The position numbers and the translations under genes are program-made. From the NCBI GenBank assembly GCA_014360905.1, contig JACIWW010000006.1, positions 59,240 through 123,239 of the forward strand: DNA of 64,000 nucleotides, in the 5' to 3' direction. Numbering within the stretch: the stretch's first letter is position 1; every line of letters starts with the position of its first letter. The notes beneath the pieces were generated by a model. It was not told where the DNA came from and did not search any database. It saw only the letters and a list, made by a program, of their open reading frames with translations. Positions 27,268-35,226 of the stretch are shown here, piece after piece. The DNA comes from Chloroflexota bacterium. GTDB lineage: Bacteria; Chloroflexota; Anaerolineae; UBA2200.

Positions 27268-28746
27268 CTATTTCAGACACTGCAGCACCGGTTGCCGCGC
27301 GGCCAGCACCTCATCCAGGCGTGCGACAGGAGCCGTATGCGGCGCATTGTGCAGTAGCTCTGGATTAGTCCTGGCTTCCTGAGCTATTTGGATAAGCGCA
27401 TCGGCGAAGGCATCCAGCGTTTCTTTGCTTTCTGTCTCCGTGGGCTCAATCATGAGCGCTTCAGGGACGATAAGCGGGAAGTAAATTGTTGGCGGGTGGA
27501 AACCAAAGTCCATTAGCCTTTTAGCAATATCTATCGTGTGCACGTCGGGTGCATCTGGCAAGCGTCCGGAGAGCACGAATTCATGCATACAAGTCCGATC
27601 GTATGGCAACGGGTAGATGCCCTTCAAACGGCTGAGCAGGTAGTTGGCATTGAGCACTGCGTTTTCGCTCACTTCGCGCAGTCCTGCAGCACCGAGCATA
27701 CGAATATACGTATAGGCCTTGATGCAAACGCCAAAGTTGCCGTAAAAGGACTTTAAACGACCAATTGAGGAGGGAGGCATGTGCCAATGATAGCAATACA
27801 TCTCCTCTTCTTCCCACTCTTCGCCTGAGCGACATCGCTCGTCCATGCGTTCCTTGACTACGATAGGCCCTGGCAGGAAAGGAGCCAAAATCTCGTTGGC
27901 GCCCACCGGACCCGCACCAGGCCCTCCACCACCGTGTGGCGTAGAGAAGGTCTTGTGCAGGTTGAAATGCATCACATCGAAGCCCAACTCAGCAGGCTTG
28001 ACGATGCCCATGATAGCATTCAGGTTGGCCCCATCGCCATAAAGCAAGCCACCGCATTCATGCATTAAACGTGCTATCTCCTGCACGTGTTCATCGAACA
28101 ACCCCAGTGTATTGGGATTGGTGAGCATCAGCCCGGCTATGGTGTCGTCACAGCATGTTCGTAGCTCCTCCAGATTCACATTGCCACGGGCATCGGAAGC
28201 GATTTTCACCGTTTCATACCCAGCCATGGTAGTCGAAGCTGGATTCGTACCGTGCGCGGAGTCAGGGATAAGCATGCGCGTTCGTTTGTGGTCACCACGT
28301 GACTCGTGATATGCGCGAATCATGAGCACGCCAGCCAATTCGCCATGCGCTCCAGCCGCGGGCTGCAACGACACGCTATGAAAACCGCTGATTTCTTTGA
28401 GGAACTCCTGCAGTTGGTACATTAGGAATAGGTTACCCTGCACTGTACACGGCACTTGATAGGGATGCGTGTGTGCAAAGCCAGGCAGTTTTGCTACCTC
28501 TTCGTTGACCTTGGGATTGTATTTCATGGTACATGAGCCCAGGGGATAGAAGCCCTTGTCTACAGCATGGTTGAGCTGCGAAAGGCGCACATAGTGGCGC
28601 ATCAGGTCTACCTCGCTCACCTCGGGCAAGGGTAGATCCTCCCGCAGGTACCCTTCAGGAAGAGGAGCCAGCGGAACATCGCATTCAGGTAGGTTGACGC
28701 CAATACGCCCAGGTGAGCTAATTTCATAGATAAGCGGTTCTCTCAT
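27268..28746 (-). CDS. gcvPB: Glycine dehydrogenase (decarboxylating) subunit 2
   Basis: This is the PLP-binding half of the two-subunit P-protein, which decarboxylates glycine and passes the aminomethyl group to lipoyl-GcvH. The 492-residue protein shows [53 protein letters not shown] and the PLP lysine in [19 protein letters not shown]. The ATG overlaps the gcvPA stop by four bases. It is the last gene of the lipoyl/glycine operon. Confidence 0.98.
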   Translation of the reverse strand: MREPLIYEISSPGRIGVNLPECDVPLAPLPEGYLREDLPLPEVSEVDLMRHYVRLSQLNHAVDKGFYPLGSCTMKYNPKVNEEVAKLPGFAHTHPYQVPCTVQGNLFLMYQLQEFLKEISGFHSVSLQPAAGAHGELAGVLMIRAYHESRGDHKRTRMLIPDSAHGTNPASTTMAGYETVKIASDARGNVNLEELRTCCDDTIAGLMLTNPNTLGLFDEHVQEIARLMHECGGLLYGDGANLNAIMGIVKPAELGFDVMHFNLHKTFSTPHGGGGPGAGPVGANEILAPFLPGPIVVKERMDERCRSGEEWEEEEMYCYHWHMPPSSIGRLKSFYGNFGVCIKAYTYIRMLGAAGLREVSENAVLNANYLLSRLKGIYPLPYDRTCMHEFVLSGRLPDAPDVHTIDIAKRLMDFGFHPPTIYFPLIVPEALMIEPTETESKETLDAFADALIQIAQEARTNPELLHNAPHTAPVARLDEVLAARQPVLQCLK

Positions 28747-30101
28747 GCTTCCTCCTCCATGCTCTTGAGTGCCTCGACCAATAAGTCAATCTCCTCCTTG
28801 GCGTTCATCTCGGTGACGCAGATGAGCATCGTGTTGGCCAGGTCGGGATAATCCCGCGCTAGATCGTAGCCTCCTATAATGCCCCACTCCTCGAGCAAAT
28901 ACTCGTTGATCTCATCAACTGGCTTGGGACAGCGCAGAGGGAATTCTTTAAAGAAAGGCTTTGGACTGAGCAGGCTGTAGCCCGGCAATGCAGATAGTTG
29001 CTTTGCTGCGTAGTGGGCTTTGTGATAGCACAGTTCGGCTACCTTACGCAAACCGGTCTTGCCCATCGCTGCCAGATAGACTGCAGCGGCGAGGGCCATC
29101 AGCGCTTCGTTGGAACAGATGTTAGAAGTTGCCTTCTCGCGTCTGATGTGTTGCTCGCGTGCGGAGAGGGTCAGGACAAATCCCCGCTGCCCAAATCGAT
29201 CCACCGTCTGCCCGACAATACGCCCGGCCATTTTGTGCACATATTGCTGCCTGCAGGCGAAGAAGCCCAGATAGGGGCCGCCGAAATACAGTCCGCCGCC
29301 CAGAACCTGCCCCTCACCACAGACAATGTCCGCCCCATAATTAGCCGGTGGTGCGAATAACCCAAGGGAGATAGGGTCAGCGCTGACCACGAACAGCGCC
29401 CCCGCATGATGAGCCGCATCTGCTAGTGTGCGCAGAACGGCTGGGGCTTCCAGATAGCCTAGAAAGCTTGGGTTTTGTATGATCGCACATGCCGTGTCTG
29501 TGTCAATCATACCTGCGAGATCGCTCGTCGCAGTGGCATCTATTTCCTCACCTACTATTGTCAGCCCCATGCCCTGGGTGTATGTGCGCACTACAGCGCG
29601 GTATTCGGGATGCACGCCCGAGGAAAGCACAACCTTGCGACGCTTTCCGCGAGACACACCCACAGCCATGAGCACTGCTTCTGCTAGTGCTGTTGCTCCA
29701 TCGTAGTGGGAAGCGTTGGCAACGTCCATGCCCGTGAGGGCACAGATCATGCTTTGATACTCGAAAATGCTCTGCAGTGTGCCCTGACTGATCTCAGGTT
29801 GATAAGGTGTATAAGCGGTATAGAACTCGGATCGCCCAATGACATGCCCGACGACGCTAGGGATAAAGTGGCGATAAGCTCCTGCACCCAAAAAACAAGG
29901 CGCGTGCTCCAGGTCCGTGTTGTATTCGCTGATCTCGCGCAGCTCCCGCAGTATCTCCATCTCGGAGACAGGCGGAGGAAGCGTCAATTCCGGGTAGCGC
30001 AAAGCTTCAGGGACATCATGGAATAACTCGTCTATGTCCTTGACGCCGATAGCCTTCAGCATAGCTGCACGGTCAGCATCGGTATTCGGAATGTAAGGCA
30101 T
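28743..30101 (-). CDS. gcvPA: Glycine dehydrogenase (decarboxylating) subunit 1
   Basis: This is the first half of the two-subunit P-protein. The 452-residue sequence begins [20 protein letters not shown] and has [54 protein letters not shown] and [13 protein letters not shown], all conserved in the subunit. AAAGGGGG lies four bases before the ATG. The gene follows gcvH with no intervening base and overlaps gcvPB by four. Confidence 0.98.
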   Translation of the reverse strand: MPYIPNTDADRAAMLKAIGVKDIDELFHDVPEALRYPELTLPPPVSEMEILRELREISEYNTDLEHAPCFLGAGAYRHFIPSVVGHVIGRSEFYTAYTPYQPEISQGTLQSIFEYQSMICALTGMDVANASHYDGATALAEAVLMAVGVSRGKRRKVVLSSGVHPEYRAVVRTYTQGMGLTIVGEEIDATATSDLAGMIDTDTACAIIQNPSFLGYLEAPAVLRTLADAAHHAGALFVVSADPISLGLFAPPANYGADIVCGEGQVLGGGLYFGGPYLGFFACRQQYVHKMAGRIVGQTVDRFGQRGFVLTLSAREQHIRREKATSNICSNEALMALAAAVYLAAMGKTGLRKVAELCYHKAHYAAKQLSALPGYSLLSPKPFFKEFPLRCPKPVDEINEYLLEEWGIIGGYDLARDYPDLANTMLICVTEMNAKEEIDLLVEALKSMEEEA

Positions 30102-30503
30102 CTAGCCCCCTTTCTCTGCCTCCTCCTGGCAGTGCTTTTCATAAGCCTCGGCATCCAGAAGGGACTCGTATTCCTCTGGTGCTGAGGGTCGGAAGCGGAT
30201 GAACCAACCGCGGCCAAATGGGTCCTCGTTCACAAGCTGCGGTGAATCATCTAATTCCTTGTTGACCGCTAATATTTCGCCGCTCATGGGCATGTAGATG
30301 TCCGACGCTGCTTTGACGGATTCCACAGTGGCAAAAACCTCGTTCTGGGCAAATGTTTCCCCAACCTCTGGCAGTTCGACATAGACGATATCGCTTAGTT
30401 CGTGTTGTGCATAGTCGCTGATACCCGCGATGGCTTCATCTCCTTCTAGTTTTACCCACTCATGGGTAGGTAGATAACGCCGATCCTTTGCATAATCAAC
30501 CAT
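30102..30503 (-). CDS. gcvH: Glycine cleavage system H protein
   Basis: GcvH carries the lipoyl arm that shuttles between P-, T- and L-proteins. The start is ATG 30503, seven bases after TAAGGAGGAG; a ten-codon extension upstream would overlap that site. The 133-residue protein has THEWVKLEGDEAIAGISDYAQ, VYVELPEVGETF and the lipoylation motif VESVKAASD with lysine 64, then GEILAVNKELDDSPQLVNEDP. Length and motifs are normal. It lies 118 bases downstream of the lipoate ligase-like gene. Confidence 0.97.
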   Translation of the reverse strand: MVDYAKDRRYLPTHEWVKLEGDEAIAGISDYAQHELSDIVYVELPEVGETFAQNEVFATVESVKAASDIYMPMSGEILAVNKELDDSPQLVNEDPFGRGWFIRFRPSAPEEYESLLDAEAYEKHCQEEAEKGG

Positions 30504-30560
30504 TTTTATCCTCCTCCTTATTTGGTAATCCACTGCCCCGCAGTGGGAGAGCTGACAAGC

Positions 30561-30604
30561 GCAAGCCTTGGCAGTTCCCGGTCACTTTCGCCAAGCAGGC
30601 TCGC
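30561..30604 (-). other. Stable hairpin in the leader of gcvH
   Basis: On the minus strand GCGAGC-CTG-CTTGGC pairs with GCCAAG-GCTTGC: twelve base pairs with a three-base bulge and a 17-base loop. It sits between the ligase-like gene and gcvH, followed by a second short hairpin (CCACTGC/GCAGTGG) just before the ribosome-binding site. It may be a processing or stabilising element. It does not fit the glycine riboswitch core as I know it. Confidence 0.45.
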
Positions 30605-30621
30605 TGCTGTATTCCGTCTCT

Positions 30622-31344
30622 TCAGCGGGCAAAGGTCCACTCAGGACGCATGTATTTCTCGCGGAGAAGCTGGCGTGCTAAGCGCTTCTCCTTAGCAAAG
30701 AGTATGTTGGGACTGAGATCTACGCCTAATGCTCGTCTGAAACCCATGCCTAATGCCCGCGCTCCATTTTCGATATCAATCTCTCCACCGAAAAGCTCGC
30801 TGATCGGTGTCAAGGTGAAACAAGGCAGTTCATGTGGTCTATTTCCGGTACAATGTCCTAACGCAATCGTTCCCTGGTGCAAAAGTACGCCTAGTTTCCT
30901 GGCCTGTGCTGATGTAGCGATGATATGTCTATCGAGTTGCACGTTGGTCGGAGGGGCATAGCGGGCATCCAAACCCAAGAGGCGCAATCCCTCGATAACC
31001 CCTGAGGAGATGCGCTCATAAGAAGCAAGCACATTGGACGGAATCAGAGTATCGGCCATGGACACGATAAGGCTATAGGAGAGGTCACCACCATGAAGAA
31101 AGGCCTGCCCACCGGTTAAACGACGCACATATCTGCATTCCGTACTGCGTGATAAAGCTGACTTCAGGCGAGAAATGCACTGCAGATATCCCACAGTGCA
31201 AAAGGGCGCGTCCCAATAATAGATACGCACCGTTGGTGGCACTCGCCCTTCGGCTACCAGGATCAATGTGGCTTCATCAATTGCCATATTGACATAGCCA
31301 TCCGCAGCGCCTGTAAAAATCAGACGCCATTCGGCAAAGAGCAT
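30622..31344 (-). CDS. Lipoate ligase/octanoyltransferase-like protein with altered active site
   Basis: The start is ATG 31344, five bases after GGAGG; an in-frame TTG at 31356 lies upstream of that site. The 240-residue protein has the BPL/LplA/LipM fold: the entry NMAIDEATLILVAEG, PPTVRIYYWDAPFCTVGYLQ and RRLTGGQAFLHGGDLSYS (family RRxTGGxAVLHxxELTYS). The catalytic part is altered. The segment that in LipM reads ACF..PS..EL, with the catalytic cysteine, is ARYAPPTNVQL. The ligase lysine (KxxGSAQ) is isoleucine in HIIATSAQ, and QHGS is HQGT. So it is probably a partner or degenerate transferase rather than an ordinary ligase. It lies between the LipS-like genes and gcvH. Confidence 0.8.
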   Translation of the reverse strand: MLFAEWRLIFTGAADGYVNMAIDEATLILVAEGRVPPTVRIYYWDAPFCTVGYLQCISRLKSALSRSTECRYVRRLTGGQAFLHGGDLSYSLIVSMADTLIPSNVLASYERISSGVIEGLRLLGLDARYAPPTNVQLDRHIIATSAQARKLGVLLHQGTIALGHCTGNRPHELPCFTLTPISELFGGEIDIENGARALGMGFRRALGVDLSPNILFAKEKRLARQLLREKYMRPEWTFAR

Positions 31345-31413
31345 CGTTTCCTCCAAAATACAGCAGGCTGAAAGTCTGTTTGCTCATCATAGGCAGGCTC
31401 TCGTGCCTGAGAT

Positions 31414-32499
31414 TCAAGCCCCATGAGGGCTAACTGTTGTGACTACAAACGAGCGCTTGGAGCAGGCAAGGTCCTCCCACGTTAACTCCGCCATGGCGAT
31501 GGATATTGCTGCTTCTATTTCTTCAGCATTAAGGGGACGGGGGTAGTTGTACATGGTTTTCCTTGGGCGCTCGTTATAATAAGGACGGTTGCAATCAGGA
31601 CAGCCCGCGGTTTCAAAGGCGAGGCCATTGGCCAACAGCTCGCGCAGTCTTGTAGGGTGTAAACCATAGGATATGAGTTGCCCCGTAGGTGAGAAACTCC
31701 AGTCTTCCATGCGACTAGCACCCGTGGCCAGCAGATAGCGGGCTACCTGAATACGCCGGTACGCTGGCAGTGGGGGTGGCAAGCGGTTAGCCCACATCGT
31801 GCCTGGAACGGGAGTGAAAGAAAATAGACCGATGGTTACCCCACAGTCCACCATCTCCTGAAGGATGGTGCACATCTCTTGCTCTGTCTCACCCAGTCCA
31901 GCAATCAGATGCGTCCCTATGCGATCAGGAAAGCGATCGGCCGCTTTACGCAGAAGATTGAGCCGACTTTGCCAATCGCTCCCCTTAGTTTTGCGGTAGA
32001 CCCTCTCGCATGCGGCATCGAGGGCTATCGTGACTCGCTCTGCCCCGCAAGCGAGCAAGGTACGTACAGCATCCAGATTCGATACGACGATGGAGGCACT
32101 AATCGGTATGGAGGAAAGCGAGCGAAGCTGCTCGATCACGGAAAGGGTTTGCCGCAGATAACCTGGAAAGACAGTGACCTGCAGGCAACAGCGCTTGATT
32201 GTGCGTTGGGCAAACCCCTTTGCCACAGTAGGAAGCACGCGCTGGAGTGGATAAGGAGGCCAGGCAATACGCGAGAGGAAGTGGGATCGCGCGGTGCTGC
32301 TGTGCGCTTGCGTGCAGAAAGCGCAATCACATCCACACCGTTCGCCGATCATCAAGTAGGCAGTGGTCGGCTTATCCGCTTGGCACAGGTGTTGCAGACC
32401 AATAACTGCTGCAGTGCCTACTGATACACCAATTTCTTGTTCCGCCTCGGTCGAGATAGGCAGATCCCATGTTGTCACGGCCTCTGGATGACGCAACAT
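31414..32499 (-). CDS. Radical SAM protein, biotin-synthase-related; LipS1/LipS2-type lipoyl synthase subunit candidate
   Basis: I start at ATG 32499 (MLRHPEAVTTWDLPIS) behind GGGAG, which overlaps the preceding gene by 25 bases; 361 residues result. The cluster motif is ERCGCDCAFCTQAHSS (CxxxCxxC), followed by LSRIAWPPYP. Later come a TIM-barrel core (GTHLIAGLGETEQEM, FTPVPGTMW) and a C-terminal GCPDCNRPYYNERP that could hold an auxiliary cluster. The architecture resembles COG2516 biotin-synthase-related proteins, which includes one subunit of the two-enzyme lipoyl synthase LipS1/LipS2 described in Thermococcus kodakarensis. Family assignment beyond radical SAM is inferred from motif memory and from the gcvH context. 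It could otherwise act in another sulfur-insertion reaction. Confidence 0.78.
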   Translation of the reverse strand: MLRHPEAVTTWDLPISTEAEQEIGVSVGTAAVIGLQHLCQADKPTTAYLMIGERCGCDCAFCTQAHSSTARSHFLSRIAWPPYPLQRVLPTVAKGFAQRTIKRCCLQVTVFPGYLRQTLSVIEQLRSLSSIPISASIVVSNLDAVRTLLACGAERVTIALDAACERVYRKTKGSDWQSRLNLLRKAADRFPDRIGTHLIAGLGETEQEMCTILQEMVDCGVTIGLFSFTPVPGTMWANRLPPPLPAYRRIQVARYLLATGASRMEDWSFSPTGQLISYGLHPTRLRELLANGLAFETAGCPDCNRPYYNERPRKTMYNYPRPLNAEEIEAAISIAMAELTWEDLACSKRSFVVTTVSPHGA

Positions 32500-33326
32500 T
32501 CGTTCTCCCACTGAATCGACAATTGCAGTTCTTTGGCCTCTTGTATTGCAGATGGGGCGGGGTTCACGATTTTGTTCACTCCGGCGCGCACAGACAAGCG
32601 ATCTAGCATACGGCGGTAGAGCCCTCCAGGCCTCATGCATCCCAGATAGATGGGAGTATTGGGCAAAGCACAGCGCGCCGTGAGCAGAAAGTCAGTTACC
32701 TCGACCAAAGGTGGTGGTGGGCAGTGTGCGTACCTTGTCCCAGGCGTTGGCATGAAAACCAGTAGGACCAGAGCATCCAATCCAGCTACTCGGAGTCTCT
32801 GCAAGGCCTGGTATTCGCCATCGAGCTGGCCACCGCGCAAGCCAATGGTCAGATGTGGCACTACTTTCGCATATCGCCGCAGCATCTGATATGTGCGTAT
32901 GTAATCCTCCACCGTATAATCGAGGCCATACACCTCGCGTATTGTCTCGTTGTCGCCAACGAAATCGAAGGAGATGATGTCCACATAGGGAGCGATCGCG
33001 CGCATGTCTTTTTCATCGATCATCCCTACGTGCCAGTTCAGAAGCCGACCAGTCCGCAATGCCTTAATCTGCTCCAGGTGCGCCGTCACAGGCACCCGGC
33101 CAAACTGATCACAGCCCCCCGAAATCAAGCAACTGGCTATGCCAGTGACGTCAGCGTCCTCTATAGCAACCATACCTCTGAGGTAGTGTCCATTGCAATG
33201 CGCACAATGTAGCGCACAACGATCGCCCGTCAGACTTATGGCCAAGGTTTGGTTAGGTCGGGTAAATCCAATCTGTGGTCGAAAATGTTTTGTGCGAACC
33301 TGCCAGGCTTCCTGCCAGCGAGTCAT
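32475..33326 (-). CDS. Radical SAM protein, COG1856-like; second LipS1/LipS2-type subunit candidate
   Basis: The 283-residue protein begins MTRWQEAWQVRTKHFRPQIG and has the radical SAM motif TGDRCALHCAHCNGHYL (CxxxCxxC). Further motifs are CLISGGCDQFGRVP, LNWHVGMIDEKD, IDIISFDFVGDN-type segments and LVFMPTPGTRYAHCPPP. The C-terminal LGCMRPGGLYRRMLD and AGVNKIVNPAP are typical of COG1856 biotin-synthase homologues. It overlaps the next radical SAM gene by 25 bases, so both products are probably made together. A pair of such proteins next to lipoate ligase and gcv genes matches the LipS1/LipS2 arrangement; the function is inferred. It lies eight bases after the DUF6379-like gene. Confidence 0.8.
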   Translation of the reverse strand: MTRWQEAWQVRTKHFRPQIGFTRPNQTLAISLTGDRCALHCAHCNGHYLRGMVAIEDADVTGIASCLISGGCDQFGRVPVTAHLEQIKALRTGRLLNWHVGMIDEKDMRAIAPYVDIISFDFVGDNETIREVYGLDYTVEDYIRTYQMLRRYAKVVPHLTIGLRGGQLDGEYQALQRLRVAGLDALVLLVFMPTPGTRYAHCPPPPLVEVTDFLLTARCALPNTPIYLGCMRPGGLYRRMLDRLSVRAGVNKIVNPAPSAIQEAKELQLSIQWENECCVIQRP

Positions 33327-33334
33327 ATTTGGAT

Positions 33335-33703
33335 CTATGCAATGGTATCTTCGGCAGGGATTTCCAGCACGCCTGCCTCCTTCGTCTGCGGGGATATCGT
33401 GAGTTTGTGCATGCCGGCAGGCAGAGGTGTTCCTTCGACCTGAATGGTTACCTTGTCGCCGACGGCAAAACGCATTGGCTCTTGTGCAGATAGTTCTGCT
33501 ACTGAAATACTACGACCATCAGGAAGGATTACCCGGGTTTGCTCAAGCGGATACTCAACGCCATCTACTTGCAGGGGACGGAGTCCCTCAATAGTGCCTG
33601 GAGCCAGTGTGTTCTGGATGGTCAATTCGAAGCCGTTCGCGGTGTTCTTGAGGCTTCCTTTTACATACAGTTTCTTTAGCAGAAACACTGGTACTGAGCC
33701 CAT
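33335..33703 (-). CDS. Small DUF6379-like protein (C-glycoside deglycosidase beta-subunit-like)
   Basis: The 122-residue protein starts at an ATG five bases after AAAGGAGG. Its N-terminal LLKKLYVKGSLKNTANGFEL, TLAPGTIEGLRPLQVDG and C-terminal AVGDKVTIQVEGTPLPAGMHK look like the all-beta DUF6379 family. Some members of that family are small subunits of C-glycoside deglycosidases. I judge this from motif memory, so the family link is tentative. It is the first gene of the lipoyl/glycine operon, and no large-subunit partner (sugar isomerase-like) is in the window. A role with the radical SAM proteins is possible but not shown. Confidence 0.6.
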   Translation of the reverse strand: MGSVPVFLLKKLYVKGSLKNTANGFELTIQNTLAPGTIEGLRPLQVDGVEYPLEQTRVILPDGRSISVAELSAQEPMRFAVGDKVTIQVEGTPLPAGMHKLTISPQTKEAGVLEIPAEDTIA

Positions 33704-33862
33704 CTCATCCTCCTTTGATGTGATATCATGCCTTCCCTTCGGCGGGCTGACAGCTCAAGGGTTAGTACGGCTGAGCCCCCTTGCTCAATCACCTCGCAGG
33801 GATACCTATTCGTAGGTGCTCGGTGTGTAATAGGCAAGCCCCTTATATCGGTGATTTTTTTC
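33704..33862 (-). promoter_or_regulatory. Structured 5' leader of the lipoyl/glycine operon
   Basis: About 160 transcribed bases precede the first start codon. Nested pairings on the minus strand are AATCACC (33850-33856) with GGTGATT (33787-33793), AGGG (33840-33843) with CCCT (33798-33801), and CCTATT (33829-33834) with AATAGG (33805-33810). The last competes with ACCTA-CGAA-TAGGT (33804-33817). A second hairpin GCTCA/TGAGC (33772-33776 with 33753-33757) follows before the ribosome-binding site. I recognise no known riboswitch class. Confidence 0.5.
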
Positions 33863-33868
33863 ACAAGA

Positions 33869-33897
33869 AGTATAGCAGAGACAAGGGATAATGTCAA
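33869..33897 (-). promoter_or_regulatory. Strong sigma70-type promoter of the lipoyl/glycine operon
   Basis: On the minus strand a consensus TTGACA (33892-33897), a 17-base spacer and TATACT (33869-33874). Start of transcription is expected near 33862, about 160 bases before the first gene. Confidence 0.75.
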
Positions 33898-34637
33898 TCT
33901 GTCCGCTTCTGAGATTCGGATATTTCTGCACTACCCCGGTTCTTTGACACTCTGAGCGCAGTGAAGCGACTCCATGGACAGGGTTCTTTGCCAATTCACA
34001 GATTAGAATGACACCTCGGTGCAGTATATCAAATGGCAGTCCGCGCTTGTTCTGCTTCATGCTGCCACAGGCATGGATAGACTCATTTACACCTGATACC
34101 TTAATTGTTCGAATCTATACCACTAATCGTTTTGTGGTAGCCTGTGGATCGCGTCAACGCAAATAGTAGCCACTTAGGTCATGATAGGGGTCATGATCCT
34201 GCCTGGCTCGGGCGATAGGTGATAACTAAAATTGAATGCACAAGGGCTATGATCGCTTTCTTCTTGTCCGGGCAGCCAGCCTGATGACGCTATTGAGCAC
34301 TTATGTAAGAGTTATTGACTCGAGAAACAAGCGCGCTACGGGAGACAAAGACACGCCTTATTGCCTCTAGTGCTCTCACCTGAAAGGCGTTTGCCAGAAT
34401 TTTGATCTAGAGTCGCTCATGTCTACGAGTTGAGATGATAAGCTGTGGGGAAGCAATTTGTGCCAATTCAATTCCGGCAATGGTGTACTCGGCTTGTCTC
34501 AATCCGTAGCATCCAGCAAGGGATTTGTTGAACGCATTGGCTGGATATGCACTCCAAGCGGACATCCTGCCTTAGCACTGACTACCCTCCCAGGAAAGGG
34601 CTGAAGCGAAGAGACCGGCATAAGCCCGCTGTGTAAC
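33898..34637. other. 740-base region without recognisable gene
   Basis: No frame here has a ribosome-binding site or recognisable motif, and I see no tRNA or terminator. The one detail is a direct repeat GGTCATGAT-AGG-GGTCATGAT near 34178-34201. It may be remnants of decayed genes. Confidence 0.4.
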
Positions 34638-35078
34638 TTACATATACCACACCATGTACAACACAATGCCTGCCACGAGGGCCAAGAACCACAGGAGGAA
34701 AGTAACACGCATTAGCCATTTGAAGTTCCGCCTGCGCTGAGTACCCGATTGTCCCATGTTGCCTGAAAGGACAGTGTAAACTCCTAGCAGTTCGGCCACA
34801 GCCCCGAGCAACATGTGCGGCCAGAGCACTGTCGGCTTATCAGCGCCAGGATTGCGCAGCGCAAAGGGCAGGATGCGGAAAAAGGAGGGATTCATGATGG
34901 CGATAATCAGCACTGCGTTGGCGATAATTGCGACGGTCATCCACGTGTGGTGAACCTGGAACTTTCGTCTCTTGGCCTGGAATACGCCAACAATCAATAT
35001 GACCAGGATCGCCACTTGCAGAATCAAGTTGATATCTGCGATAAGGTTTGCCCTGGTGCCTAAAATCCCGCTACCCAT
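34638..35078 (-). CDS. DUF420-like membrane protein
   Basis: The 146-residue protein has four predicted membrane helices (about 13-35, 47-65, 86-106 and 123-145). Conserved features of DUF420/CtaM-type proteins are the cytosolic QAKRRKFQVHHTWM, the loop histidine in WPHMLLGAVAELLGVY, and RRNFKWLMRVTFLLWFLALV. Relatives are linked to cytochrome oxidase maturation or accompany haem-related genes, but no oxidase is adjacent here. AAGGAGGGAG immediately precedes the ATG. It is separated by about 150 bases from the MFS gene. Confidence 0.75.
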   Translation of the reverse strand: MGSGILGTRANLIADINLILQVAILVILIVGVFQAKRRKFQVHHTWMTVAIIANAVLIIAIMNPSFFRILPFALRNPGADKPTVLWPHMLLGAVAELLGVYTVLSGNMGQSGTQRRRNFKWLMRVTFLLWFLALVAGIVLYMVWYM

Positions 35079-35226
35079 TTCTCCCTCCTTGTGCCCTTAT
35101 GCGGCAGTATACAGTGAGAACTGATCCAATTTTGAGGACGCATGAACTTCCTGTTTAGTTGCGCGTGACTCTATTGGGTTCGCAGCAGTCGTTGCGCCTA
35201 TTGAATTTTACAATGCTGTTCACGAG

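Noticed and set aside
30504..30621. Glycine riboswitch before gcvH
   Set aside because: I looked for the conserved tandem aptamer core and did not find it; only simple hairpins are visible.
34499..34708. Short minus-strand frame next to the DUF420-like gene
   Set aside because: Overlaps the DUF420-like gene end in another frame and has no start signal.
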